Under the pieces are notes generated by a model. That model was not told the origin of the DNA. It did no database searches and saw nothing but the letters and a program-made list of their open reading frames with translations. Made by a program: the position numbers and the translations under genes. A DNA stretch of 64,000 nt from Clostridium sp. AM30-24 (lineage in GTDB: Bacteria; Bacillota; Clostridia; Lachnospirales; Lachnospiraceae), in assembly GCF_003480435.1 (NCBI RefSeq), contig NZ_QUJB01000014.1:578-64577 (forward strand), written 5' to 3'. This document shows positions 18,010-24,472 of this stretch, piece by piece; within the stretch, counting starts at the first letter, position 1; the number at the start of each line of letters is the position of its first letter.

Positions 18010-18038
18010 TTGACAGTAGACTGATTTTCTGATAAAAT
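18010..18038 (+). promoter_or_regulatory. Promoter of the attenuated KTR/rRNA-methylase unit
   Basis: TTGACA at 18,010-18,015, a 17-base spacer, then TAAAAT at 18,033-18,038. This is a near-consensus sigma-A promoter, placed 28 bases before the leader peptide ATG. Confidence 0.88.
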
Positions 18039-18066
18039 AAAATTTATGTAAAAGGAGGCGGCGTTT

Positions 18067-18093
18067 ATGTTGCATAGCATGCGTATTAGATAA
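18067..18093 (+). CDS. Leader peptide of the resistance-type attenuator
   Basis: An eight-residue reading frame, MLHSMRIR, with a perfect AAAGGAGG at 18,051-18,058 and spacing of 8. Its coding bases (ATAGCATGCG, 18,073-18,082) can pair with CGGATGCTAT at about 18,153-18,162, while its stop codon overlaps the 5' arm of the following terminator. Ribosome stalling or slow translation here would decide which structure forms. Such tiny leaders precede tet- and erm-type genes. The specific inducer is not visible. Confidence 0.75.
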   Translation: MLHSMRIR

Positions 18094-18150
18094 GCATTGA
18101 AAAAAAGGATTTTCCCATTTTCAACATGGGCTTTTTTGTCATGCTTATTT
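18091..18150 (+). terminator. Attenuator terminator after the leader peptide
   Basis: TAAGCAT at 18,091-18,097 pairs with ATGCTTA at 18,140-18,146. Inside, an A-run pairs with CTTTTTT and CCCAT pairs with ATGGG (18,114-18,118 with 18,126-18,130). TTTT follows. The competing pairing with leader-peptide codons makes this a conditional terminator. Confidence 0.78.
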
Positions 18151-18244
18151 TGCGGATGCTATACAAAAAACTAACGACGTATAGATATAGTATAGACATA
18201 GTGCAAGCTATGCCTTAGTTTTGTTGTACTGCTCTGTGCATTAT

Positions 18245-18289
18245 AAATGCAGGTCAATGCTCATGTTGAGGATTGACCTGCATTTTTTT
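18245..18289 (+). terminator. Second strong leader terminator
   Basis: AAATGCAGGTCAAT (18,245-18,258) pairs perfectly over 14 bp with 18,272-18,285, and T's run to 18,289. It sits 25 bases before the KTR gene and so separates the promoter at 18,010 from both genes. Unless read-through occurs, the genes would be silent. It could be the main attenuator or the scar of a lost gene. Confidence 0.9.
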
Positions 18290-18314
18290 GTGTAAAAAGG
18301 ACGAGTGAAATATA

Positions 18315-18500
18315 ATGCTTAAAAAATATTGGATAAAATGTCCGATTTGTAACGGAAAGACGAGAGTTCAAGTATTTCATAATACTGTATTAAAAGATTT
18401 TCCTCTTTTCTGCCCTAAATGCAAATTGACGCATATCATTGATGTAGAAAAATTAGAGATTGTAATCAAAAATACAGAAAAACAAACTTTTATTATTTAG
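18315..18500 (+). CDS. Cysteine-rich KTR-domain protein
   Basis: A 61-residue zinc-ribbon-like protein with CPICNGKTR near residue 9 and a second pair CPKC near residue 34. This is the small cysteine-rich KTR family often found beside tetracycline or macrolide resistance genes on Gram-positive mobile elements. Its function is unknown. It lies 16 bases before the rRNA methylase gene, probably co-transcribed. AT-rich composition differs sharply from the surrounding ICE. Confidence 0.85.
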   Translation: MLKKYWIKCPICNGKTRVQVFHNTVLKDFPLFCPKCKLTHIIDVEKLEIVIKNTEKQTFII

Positions 18501-18516
18501 AAGAAAGGATATAAAA

Positions 18517-19500
18517 ATGAAACGTTTACCTAAATATACGCCTGCGGAAGTACGGAATGATCCATACGGATTTACTTACAAAGAAATGTCGGAAGTTATT
18601 GGCGAGAATGAAGCAAAAGCCTTATATGAAGAATTATATAAGCAATTACCACGCAAAAAAAATCTATCAATGTTGGTAAAAAATATTTGCAAAAGCAGTG
18701 ATACTGAAAAGTATGTTTACGAACTGAAAGACAACAAATACATTGAAACGGTTTTTATCAAGCGGCGAGATGGTGGAACTGTTTGCGTGAGCACACAAGT
18801 CGGTTGTCCTGTTGGTTGTATTTTTTGTGAGTCCGGGCGAAATGGCTTTGTTCGTAATCTAACATCGTCAGAAATCGTACAACAGATTATATTGTTGCGT
18901 CGAAAAGTAAACCGTATCGTTTTTATGGGTATGGGAGAGCCTTTATTCAATTATGACAACTTGATAAAAGCAATCCATATTCTCCGAGATAGATATGGGC
19001 TCAACTTTCCAACCGACGGCATTACCATATCAACAGTTGGTCCGGTCGATCAATTAAAAAAATTGCGCGAGGAACATCTTAAAATTCAGTTGACAATATC
19101 TTTACACGCAGCAACACAATCTGCAAGAAATCGTATTATTCCTCACATGCGCATATATGCTATTGAAGATGTTGTTAAGCAAGCCTTATCCTATTCTGAA
19201 AGGCATAATCGCAAAATTGTCTTTGCGTATTTGCTTTTACCGGGTATAAATGACCGGCCCTCAGATGTAAGACAACTTGCAAAATGGTTTCGGGGCAAAA
19301 AAGTTATGATTAACGTGTTACAATACAACCCAACAAGCAATTCAAGAATTAAAGCACCACAGAAACGGGAAATAGTTGCATTCAAACATCAATTAGAGCA
19401 AGCAGGACTTGAAGTTACTATGAGAGTTTCTCATGGCAGAGAGATTAACGCGGCTTGTGGACAGTTAGCTAACACATATAATAAATTCAAAAAAAAATGA
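18517..19500 (+). CDS. Cfr/RlmN-family 23S rRNA A2503 methyltransferase (ICE cargo)
   Basis: A 327-residue radical SAM rRNA methylase. The cluster motif is CPVGCIFC (Cys97, Cys101, Cys104). The two mechanistic cysteines are also present: Cys90 in TVCVSTQVGC, and Cys314 in INAACGQL. Other family marks are FMGMGEPLFNYDN, ITISTVGP and SLHAATQSARNRIIP. RlmN makes m2A2503 as housekeeping; Cfr adds m8A2503 and gives resistance to phenicols, lincosamides, oxazolidinones, pleuromutilins and streptogramin A. The plasmid-like context, short N-terminal domain, AT-rich codons and attenuator leader favour a Cfr-like resistance role, but specificity cannot be read from these motifs. Confidence 0.85.
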   Translation: MKRLPKYTPAEVRNDPYGFTYKEMSEVIGENEAKALYEELYKQLPRKKNLSMLVKNICKSSDTEKYVYELKDNKYIETVFIKRRDGGTVCVSTQVGCPVGCIFCESGRNGFVRNLTSSEIVQQIILLRRKVNRIVFMGMGEPLFNYDNLIKAIHILRDRYGLNFPTDGITISTVGPVDQLKKLREEHLKIQLTISLHAATQSARNRIIPHMRIYAIEDVVKQALSYSERHNRKIVFAYLLLPGINDRPSDVRQLAKWFRGKKVMINVLQYNPTSNSRIKAPQKREIVAFKHQLEQAGLEVTMRVSHGREINAACGQLANTYNKFKKK

Positions 19501-19528
19501 TTAAAAGTGCCAGACGCATAGACGCAGA

Positions 19529-19575
19529 GCCGATAACGCATTAGGTCAAAAAACCTATGTGTTATCGGCTTTTTT
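19529..19575 (+). terminator. Terminator after the rRNA methylase
   Basis: GCCGATAACGCATTAGGT at 19,529-19,546 pairs with 19,554-19,569 (one small bulge), followed by six T. Confidence 0.93.
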
Positions 19576-19973
19576 ATTTAATATTGCGCAAAAGCCGCTG
19601 TTCCCTATTATAGAATGGATTGCGGGTAGTGTATTAAAGTCGCCCTTTTTTAAGGATACGGCGGTATCGGGGAGGTATCGCCGTGTCCATTTTTATTTAC
19701 TGTAACCCGCCTAATGCTTTGCGGTCAAAAAAAGCTATGCTCCGCAAGCGGGATATTCCGGCTATGAATGTGAACTGTCAATACATTTAGCTACTGCTTA
19801 CATTTCCTTTGCGCCCGTCCGCGTCTTGCGGACGGGCGCATTTTGCTTTTTTCAACTTTTTTCTGAAAAGCGCACTCAAGAGCCATCTCCCGAACGGGTA
19901 CGGAGCGAAAGGGGCAGAGAGGACAAGCCCTTAACTCCCGTCCTCTACTCCACGCGGGAAGGAGGTGAACTCT
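19576..19973 (+). other. Non-coding stretch with two strong hairpins before the sigma-like gene
   Basis: No convincing gene was found here. GGATACGGCGGTATC (19,654-19,668) pairs with 19,674-19,688 and is followed by ATTTTTATTT. GCGCCCGTCCGC (19,811-19,822) pairs exactly with 19,828-19,839 and is followed by ATTTTGCTTTTTT. Both look like intrinsic terminators in the leader of the sigma-like gene and may limit its expression. Confidence 0.75.
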
Positions 19974-20411
19974 ATGGAGCTATCTTCTTCCGACAAGGAA
20001 AGAATACAACATCAGTACGACGCATTAGCAAAGAAAACTTTGGTCGGCGAAGCGAAAAGCCACCGCCGCACTCTTGCGAAACGCGCAGCACGCGAAGTTA
20101 CTTTTTCGGATTTGAGCGAAAGCGAACTCGCGCAGCTTTTCACAACGGACGAATACGAAAGCGATTATTTCCGTTTTCAAGTGTCCGGCTTTGATGTACT
20201 CGTCAAAAATGAACTGCTTGCCGAAGCCCTTAACGCTTTGCCCGAAAGGAAACGCGACATTATCCTTTTGTCCTACTTCTTGGATATGAGCGACGCGGAA
20301 ATTGGCGAACTGCTGAATGTTGTACGCACGACGGTTTTCCGGCACAGGAAATCCGCGCTTGCGAAAATCAAACAGTATTTGGAGGGAAAAGCAGATGATG
20401 AATACCGTTAG
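19974..20411 (+). CDS. Sigma-70-like factor of the ICE
   Basis: About 145 residues. The C-terminal half is a sigma region 4 helix-turn-helix (LNALPERKRDIILLSYFLDM... SDAEIGELLNVVRTTVFRHR in two adjacent helices). The family is common in Tn916/Tn1549-like ICEs, upstream of the small HTH gene, where it helps drive transfer gene expression. ATG at 19,974 is chosen because GGAGG lies 8 bases before it; GTG at 19,965 overlaps that site. It overlaps the next gene by 17 bases. Confidence 0.87.
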   Translation: MELSSSDKERIQHQYDALAKKTLVGEAKSHRRTLAKRAAREVTFSDLSESELAQLFTTDEYESDYFRFQVSGFDVLVKNELLAEALNALPERKRDIILLSYFLDMSDAEIGELLNVVRTTVFRHRKSALAKIKQYLEGKADDEYR

Positions 20412-20637
20412 GAAGTCTGAAAATCTGTTGCCGTTCCCTGTCATTTCCGCAGCGGCAAACGGCGACACAACCGCCATGTGCGCGATCTTGAAGCACTACG
20501 AGGGTTACATAGCGAAACTTTGTACCCGCACGCTGAAAGACGACGCGGGCAATACCTATTCCTATGTGGACGAGGAAATGCGTAACAGGCTGCAAGTGCG
20601 CCTTATTACCCGCACCCTTGCTTTTCATGTAGGATAA
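20395..20637 (+). CDS. Small ICE helix-turn-helix protein
   Basis: An 80-residue protein (LLPFPVISAAANGDTTAM then EGYIAKLCTRTL) of the HTH_16-like type found after the sigma-like factor in Tn916/Tn1549 elements. It is a partial sigma-region-2-like helix bundle rather than a full DNA-binding domain. It may form a split sigma factor with the upstream protein; this is inference from the constant pairing. GGAGG precedes ATGATG; the first ATG is used. Confidence 0.83.
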   Translation: MMNTVRKSENLLPFPVISAAANGDTTAMCAILKHYEGYIAKLCTRTLKDDAGNTYSYVDEEMRNRLQVRLITRTLAFHVG

Positions 20638-20642
20638 TCTTT

Positions 20643-21036
20643 TAGCCCATGCGGGGAGCGTGTCCCCTTTCCACGCTTCCCGTTATGGGCTATTTGTCGT
20701 TCCGCAAAAGCATATCCGCTGTTGATGTGCTTTTGCAGGCCGACAAAGCCTATTGTTCTTTGACAAAGAAAGCGGCCTTTGGTGCGCAGCATAACAGGCA
20801 AACGGGTACATTCCGTCTGTACCGAGCCAGTCGGCGGGTACGCCATGACAGCTTTTCCCCATAGGGGAAAAGCCGAGCGAGAACTACCGCGCCGTAAAAC
20901 AGGTTTAGCAGCTTGTGGGCGACGACATACAAGGCGGCACAATGATACTCCCGCGTTGAACACCCTCAAAGTATTGCGCGGCGCACCCATAAGCATGGGC
21001 CGGGGTGAAACTCCCGTGAGGTTGCAGCTAACAACC
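20643..21036 (+). ncRNA. Candidate structured RNA (about 390 nt) between ICE regulator and tnpW
   Basis: No good gene lies here, but perfect stems are dense. TAGCCCAT (20,643-20,650) pairs with 20,685-20,692, enclosing GGGAGCGTG/CACGCTTCCC. TTTGTCG (20,693-20,699) pairs with 20,741-20,747, enclosing GCAAAAGCA/TGCTTTTGC (20,704-20,736). GCTTTTCCCC (20,851-20,860) pairs with 20,864-20,873. CCCAT-AAGC-ATGGG is near 20,986-20,999 and GGTTG/CAACC near 21,020-21,036. Nested and multibranched pairing suggests a functional RNA or a structured recombination/regulatory region. The ICE family is known to leave a gap here; I do not recognise a named RNA class. Confidence 0.55.
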
Positions 21037-21095
21037 GCCCGTTTTTGCCTTTTGACGAATATAGTTTATCCATACAGGAAAAGGAGGTTTTTCTA

Positions 21096-21269
21096 ATGGA
21101 TAAAAAACAGACAATTACAACCGAACGCAAAATAGGGAAAATCACCTATCTTGTTCAAGCGTTGCCGAGTGAAAAGGCAACCGATACAATCCATAAAAAG
21201 ATTGAGAAACTCATTGTAAAGGATTTGCAGAAAAAGCCCGGAAATCCGGGATTTTTAGCGTCCGAGTAG
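21096..21269 (+). CDS. TnpW-like transposon-encoded protein
   Basis: A 57-residue basic protein (TTERKIGKITYLVQALPSEK, then a Lys-rich helix) of the TnpW-type small proteins that precede the serine recombinase in Tn1549-like elements. A role as recombination directionality or regulatory factor is plausible but unproven. AAAAGGAGG lies 9 bases before the ATG. Confidence 0.8.
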   Translation: MDKKQTITTERKIGKITYLVQALPSEKATDTIHKKIEKLIVKDLQKKPGNPGFLASE

Positions 21270-21346
21270 TGCATTAGGCGGCGGGATATGGTATAATGAT
21301 AGCAACACATTATACCTGTTTATTCGGCTGTCGGAAAGGAGGACTA

Positions 21347-23020
21347 ATGTTACAGTCGAATAAAATCACCGCCCTTTACTGCCGTTTAAGTCAAGAGGAT
21401 ATGCAAGCCGGAGAAAGCGGAAGCATACAGCACCAAAAAATGATACTTCAACGCTATGCGGACGAACACCATTTTTTGAACACAAAGTTTTTTGTGGACG
21501 ACGGATTTTCCGGCGTGAGTTTTGAGCGCGAGGGGCTGCAAGCGATGTTGCAGGAAGTGGAAGCCGGACGAGTGGCGACGGTCATTACCAAAGACCTTTC
21601 CCGTCTTGGCAGAAACTATCTGAAAACGGGCGAACTCATAGAGATTGTATTTCCCGAAAACGGAGTACGCTATATCGCGATCAACGACGGAGTTGACACA
21701 GCGCGGGAGGATAACGAGTTTACCCCCTTGCGGAACTGGTTTAACGAGTTTTACGCCCGCGACACAAGCAAGAAAATCCGCGCAGTTAAACAGGCACAGG
21801 CGCAAAAAGGCGAGCGCGTCAACGGGGAATATCCATACGGCTATATCCCAGACCCGAACAACCGCCACCACCTTATACCCGACCCGGAAACCGCGCCGAT
21901 TGTCAAACAGGTTTTCGCTATGTTTGTTAGCGGCGTGCGTATGTGCGAAATCCAAAAATGGCTTGCGGAAAACAAAGTCTTGACGATTGGAGCGTTGCGC
22001 TATCAGCGTACAGGACAGGCGCGGTATCAGCGGGCAATGATCGCCCCCTATACTTGGCCGGACAAAACGCTCTATGACATATTAGCAAGGCAGGAATATT
22101 TAGGGCATACCATAACCGCGAAAACTCACAAGGTATCCTACAAGTCGAAAAAGACCCGGAAGAACGAAGAAGAACAACGCTATTTCTTCCCAAACACCCA
22201 TGAGCCGCTTGTTGACGAGGAAACCTTTGAACTTGCGCAAAAGCGGATTGCTACCCGCCACCGCCCGACAAAAGCAGCGGAGATTGATATTTTTTCCGGC
22301 TTGCTGTTTTGCGCTGGTTGCAGACATAAGATGTATTACCAACAGGGCGTAAATATCGAGCCGCGCAAGTTTTCCTATTCTTGCGGCGCATGGCGCAACA
22401 GGGCAAGGACAGGCAGCGAGTGTACCTCTCATTATATCCGCAAAAACGTACTTCTTGATTTAGTGCTGGAAGATATGCGGCGGGTTTTGCGGTATGTTAA
22501 GGAACACGAACAGGACTTTATCTGTAAAGCTACCGAGTACGGCGACATGGAAGCGAGAAAGGCATTAGCGCAGCAGCAAAAGGAACTTTTCAAAGCACAG
22601 GCGCGTATGACCGAACTTGACACGCTTTTCCGCAAGCTGTATGAGGACAACGCATTAGGCAGACTGACAGATGAACGGTTTGTGTTTCTAACTTCCGGCT
22701 ATGAGGACGAAAAGAAATCCCTTGCCGCAAGGATAGACGAGTTACAACAGCAGATCGCAACCGTTACCGAGCGAAAAAGGGATATATCAAGGTTTATTCA
22801 GATTGTCGGGAAATACAGCGACATACAGGAATTGACCTATGAAAACGTCCATGAGTTTATCGACCGTATTTTGATACATGAATTAGACCGGGAAACCAAC
22901 ACCCGGAAAATCGAAATCCATTATAGCTTTGTCGGACAGGTTGATACCGAGCAGGAGCCGACGCAAGTTGTCAACCATGACCGCCGCAACATGGTAGATG
23001 TAAAAAGTATCGCTATCTAA
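21347..23020 (+). CDS. Large serine recombinase (TndX/TnpX-like) of the ICE
   Basis: A 557-residue recombinase. The resolvase domain starts YCRLSQED, with the catalytic serine in RLS. A recombinase domain follows, then a zinc beta-ribbon (LFCAGCRHKMYYQ...C), a coiled coil and a DUF4368-like tail. It excises and integrates the ICE by site-specific strand exchange. The start is ATG at 21,347 with AAAGGAGG upstream; an upstream in-frame start at 21,296 lacks a ribosome site. The gene ends 8 bases before the disrupted hipA frame, as expected for an integrase at the element end. Confidence 0.95.
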   Translation: MLQSNKITALYCRLSQEDMQAGESGSIQHQKMILQRYADEHHFLNTKFFVDDGFSGVSFEREGLQAMLQEVEAGRVATVITKDLSRLGRNYLKTGELIEIVFPENGVRYIAINDGVDTAREDNEFTPLRNWFNEFYARDTSKKIRAVKQAQAQKGERVNGEYPYGYIPDPNNRHHLIPDPETAPIVKQVFAMFVSGVRMCEIQKWLAENKVLTIGALRYQRTGQARYQRAMIAPYTWPDKTLYDILARQEYLGHTITAKTHKVSYKSKKTRKNEEEQRYFFPNTHEPLVDEETFELAQKRIATRHRPTKAAEIDIFSGLLFCAGCRHKMYYQQGVNIEPRKFSYSCGAWRNRARTGSECTSHYIRKNVLLDLVLEDMRRVLRYVKEHEQDFICKATEYGDMEARKALAQQQKELFKAQARMTELDTLFRKLYEDNALGRLTDERFVFLTSGYEDEKKSLAARIDELQQQIATVTERKRDISRFIQIVGKYSDIQELTYENVHEFIDRILIHELDRETNTRKIEIHYSFVGQVDTEQEPTQVVNHDRRNMVDVKSIAI

Positions 23021-23030
23021 CCCCAGCAAA
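23018..23030. other. Probable right ICE/chromosome junction (attR)
   Basis: Reading hipA backwards in frame, the family-typical KFPA begins at 23,028-23,039. The codons before it (AGC, CCC, AAC) are not HipA-like, and the recombinase stop is at 23,018-23,020. The crossover should lie between these points. The motif CATGTAGATGGAAAAG at 23,040 resembles CATGGTAGATGTAAAAAG at 22,990, possibly related half-site sequence. Confidence 0.65.
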
Positions 23031-23630
23031 TTTCCGGCCCATGTAGATGGAAAAGATGCAGGAAAAATGGAGTATGATTATTCATGCTGTGCCCGGAAAT
23101 GTGAAATTACGATGAGTGAGACAAAGCTGTTCCCGTCTGGAATCTGTAAAGGCTATTTTGGAACCAGACGGTTTGACAGAGTCCCTGATCAAAATGGGAT
23201 AAAGCGAGTCCATATGCTGACAGCTGCAGCGCTTCTCGAACTGGACTTTGAACAGCCGAGTCTTGATTATCACAGTCTGATGAAACTTACGAAGATATTG
23301 ACGAAGGATCATTATGCGGATGTGGAAAGTATGTTTCGCAGAATGTGTTTTAATGTTTTTGCGCATAACAGAGATGACCACTCAAAAAATTTCACCTATT
23401 TATATGATGAAGAAAAAGACCAGTGGAGACTGAGCCCTGCATATGATCTTACTTATAGTAATACGTACTATGGGGAACACACAACGACCGTCGACGGAAA
23501 TGGAAAAGATCCGGGAAGAAAAGAATTATTAGCTGTTGGCATTACGGCCGGAATGAAGAGGAACCGGTGTATGGAAATTATTGATGAGATCGAGAAGTGT
23601 GTGGGAGAGATGCTTGGCGGCTACCTATAG
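23028..23630 (+). pseudogene. hipA: hipA, 3' portion cut off by the ICE
   Basis: About 200 residues of the C-terminal kinase half of HipA: KFPAHVDGKDAGKMEYDY, then GYFGTRRFDR, RMCFNVFAHNRDDHSKNF (the kinase catalytic-loop and metal-ligand region) and LSPAYDLTYS, GEHTTTVDGNGK. HipA is a serine/threonine kinase toxin that phosphorylates glutamyl-tRNA synthetase and is held by HipB. The N-terminal part is missing at the ICE junction. ATG at 23,067 could still start a protein of 187 residues, but it lacks the nucleotide-binding N-lobe. The other part and any hipB should lie beyond the left ICE end. Confidence 0.85.
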
Positions 23631-23699
23631 AATGCGTTCTACGATGAGCCTGAAAAGTTACAATGTGTCAATGAAATACACAATTAATTCACAAAAAAA

Positions 23700-23742
23700 T
23701 TAGCACTCACCACTTGACAGTGCTAATAATGTGTGTTATATT
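23700..23742 (+). promoter_or_regulatory. CIRCE operator over the hsp20 promoter
   Basis: TTAGCACTC (23,700-23,708), nine bases, CAGTGCTAA (23,718-23,726): a CIRCE element with one mismatch in the right arm (consensus GAGTGCTAA). TTGACA at 23,714-23,719 lies inside it, and TATATT at 23,737-23,742 follows after 17 bases. HrcA binding here would block the -35 box and so repress hsp20 until heat stress. Confidence 0.93.
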
Positions 23743-23872
23743 ACATGCAGAACAAAGGGAGAGAGAAAAAATCAAAGGATCTCAAGGAGTTCCCAAGATT
23801 GGAAAATCTTCTGAAGTTCTTTCAGATAGATGACAAACAAGAAAACAGGAATTCTGATTGGAGGAATGATTT

Positions 23873-24319
23873 ATGTATATGCCGAGTATTTTTGGAGAAA
23901 GTTTATTTGATAATATGTTCCCGTTTGATGAAAAGTTCTTTACAGAAAAGAAGGATCCGCTGTATGGTAAGAATGTATCCAGACTGATGAAGACAGATGT
24001 CAGAGAGACAGAAAAGACGTATGAGCTTGATATCGATCTTCCGGGATTTAAGAAAGATGAGATCCAGATCGAACTGAAGGATGGTTATCTGACCGTCAGT
24101 GCCGAGAAAGGTCTTGATAAGGACGAGGAAGATAAGAAAGGCAAATACATCCGCAAGGAACGTTATGCAGGTGCTCTGAGCAGAACCTTCTATCTTGGCG
24201 AGGAGATCCGGGAAGAGGAGATTAAGGCAAAATTCGAAAACGGTATCCTGAGTGTATCGATTCCGAAAGAGGAAGAGAAGAAGGTTGAAGGTCCGAAGCA
24301 CATTTCCATCGAAGGGTGA
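23873..24319 (+). CDS. hsp20: Hsp20/alpha-crystallin small heat-shock protein
   Basis: A 148-residue small heat-shock protein. The alpha-crystallin domain spans about residues 35-135 (TDVRETEKTYELDIDLPGF, then the conserved FENGILSVSIPK). It holds unfolding proteins for refolding, functionally upstream of the ClpB disaggregase encoded next. GGAGG lies 7 bases before ATG 23,873. The leader from the CIRCE-overlapped promoter is about 120 bases. Confidence 0.95.
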   Translation: MYMPSIFGESLFDNMFPFDEKFFTEKKDPLYGKNVSRLMKTDVRETEKTYELDIDLPGFKKDEIQIELKDGYLTVSAEKGLDKDEEDKKGKYIRKERYAGALSRTFYLGEEIREEEIKAKFENGILSVSIPKEEEKKVEGPKHISIEG

Positions 24320-24386
24320 TCTGACAGCCCCGAGCGGTAACGATACAGAAACGCATGCGAAGCTACCACGTATCTGAAAGATTAAG

Positions 24387-24417
24387 CCGCCCGGCGGATG
24401 AAAATTTCGCTGGGCGG
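24387..24417 (+). other. Hairpin between hsp20 and clpB
   Basis: CCGCCCGGCG (24,387-24,396) pairs with 24,408-24,417 with one G-U pair. No T-run follows, so transcription probably continues into clpB; it may be a partial attenuator or a stability element. Confidence 0.55.
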
Positions 24418-24472
24418 TATTACTGACAACAAACACAACAAGTACTTCAGAATTGAAGGGAGGCTTGCGATC

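Larger units (their letters stand above)
1..23027. mobile_element. Integrative conjugative element, Tn1549/CTn type (right part)
   Basis: The gene order is that of the Tn1549/CTn5-like branch of the Tn916 superfamily: VirB6-like, radical SAM, PrgI, VirB4, methylase, CD1108-type NlpC/P60, DUF4315, DUF4366, topoisomerase III, cysteine-rich VLP, LtrC/ArdC, TTRAP, relaxase, MobC, sigma-like factor, HTH protein, TnpW and serine recombinase. The right end is set by where a chromosomal hipA frame resumes, at about 23,028. The left end, with the coupling protein and other transfer genes, is outside the window. Base composition is GC-rich except for an AT-rich cargo at about 17,940-19,580. A smaller element interrupts it at the left edge. 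Family placement is from gene content. Transfer competence cannot be judged because part of the element is missing. Confidence 0.9.

Noticed and set aside
19826-20194. 122-residue frame overlapping the sigma-like gene
   Set aside because: Shadow of the sigma-like factor in another frame, starting inside a terminator hairpin.
20638-21095. Group II intron in the ICE control region
   Set aside because: No domain V sequence, no GUGYG start and no reverse transcriptase gene are visible.
20779-21096. Possible 105-residue protein across the structured ICE region
   Set aside because: No ribosome site, basic random-like composition, and its course is explained by the stems.
23733-23987. Open frame ahead of hsp20
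   Set aside because: It overlaps hsp20 in another frame, starts in the -10 box and has no ribosome site.
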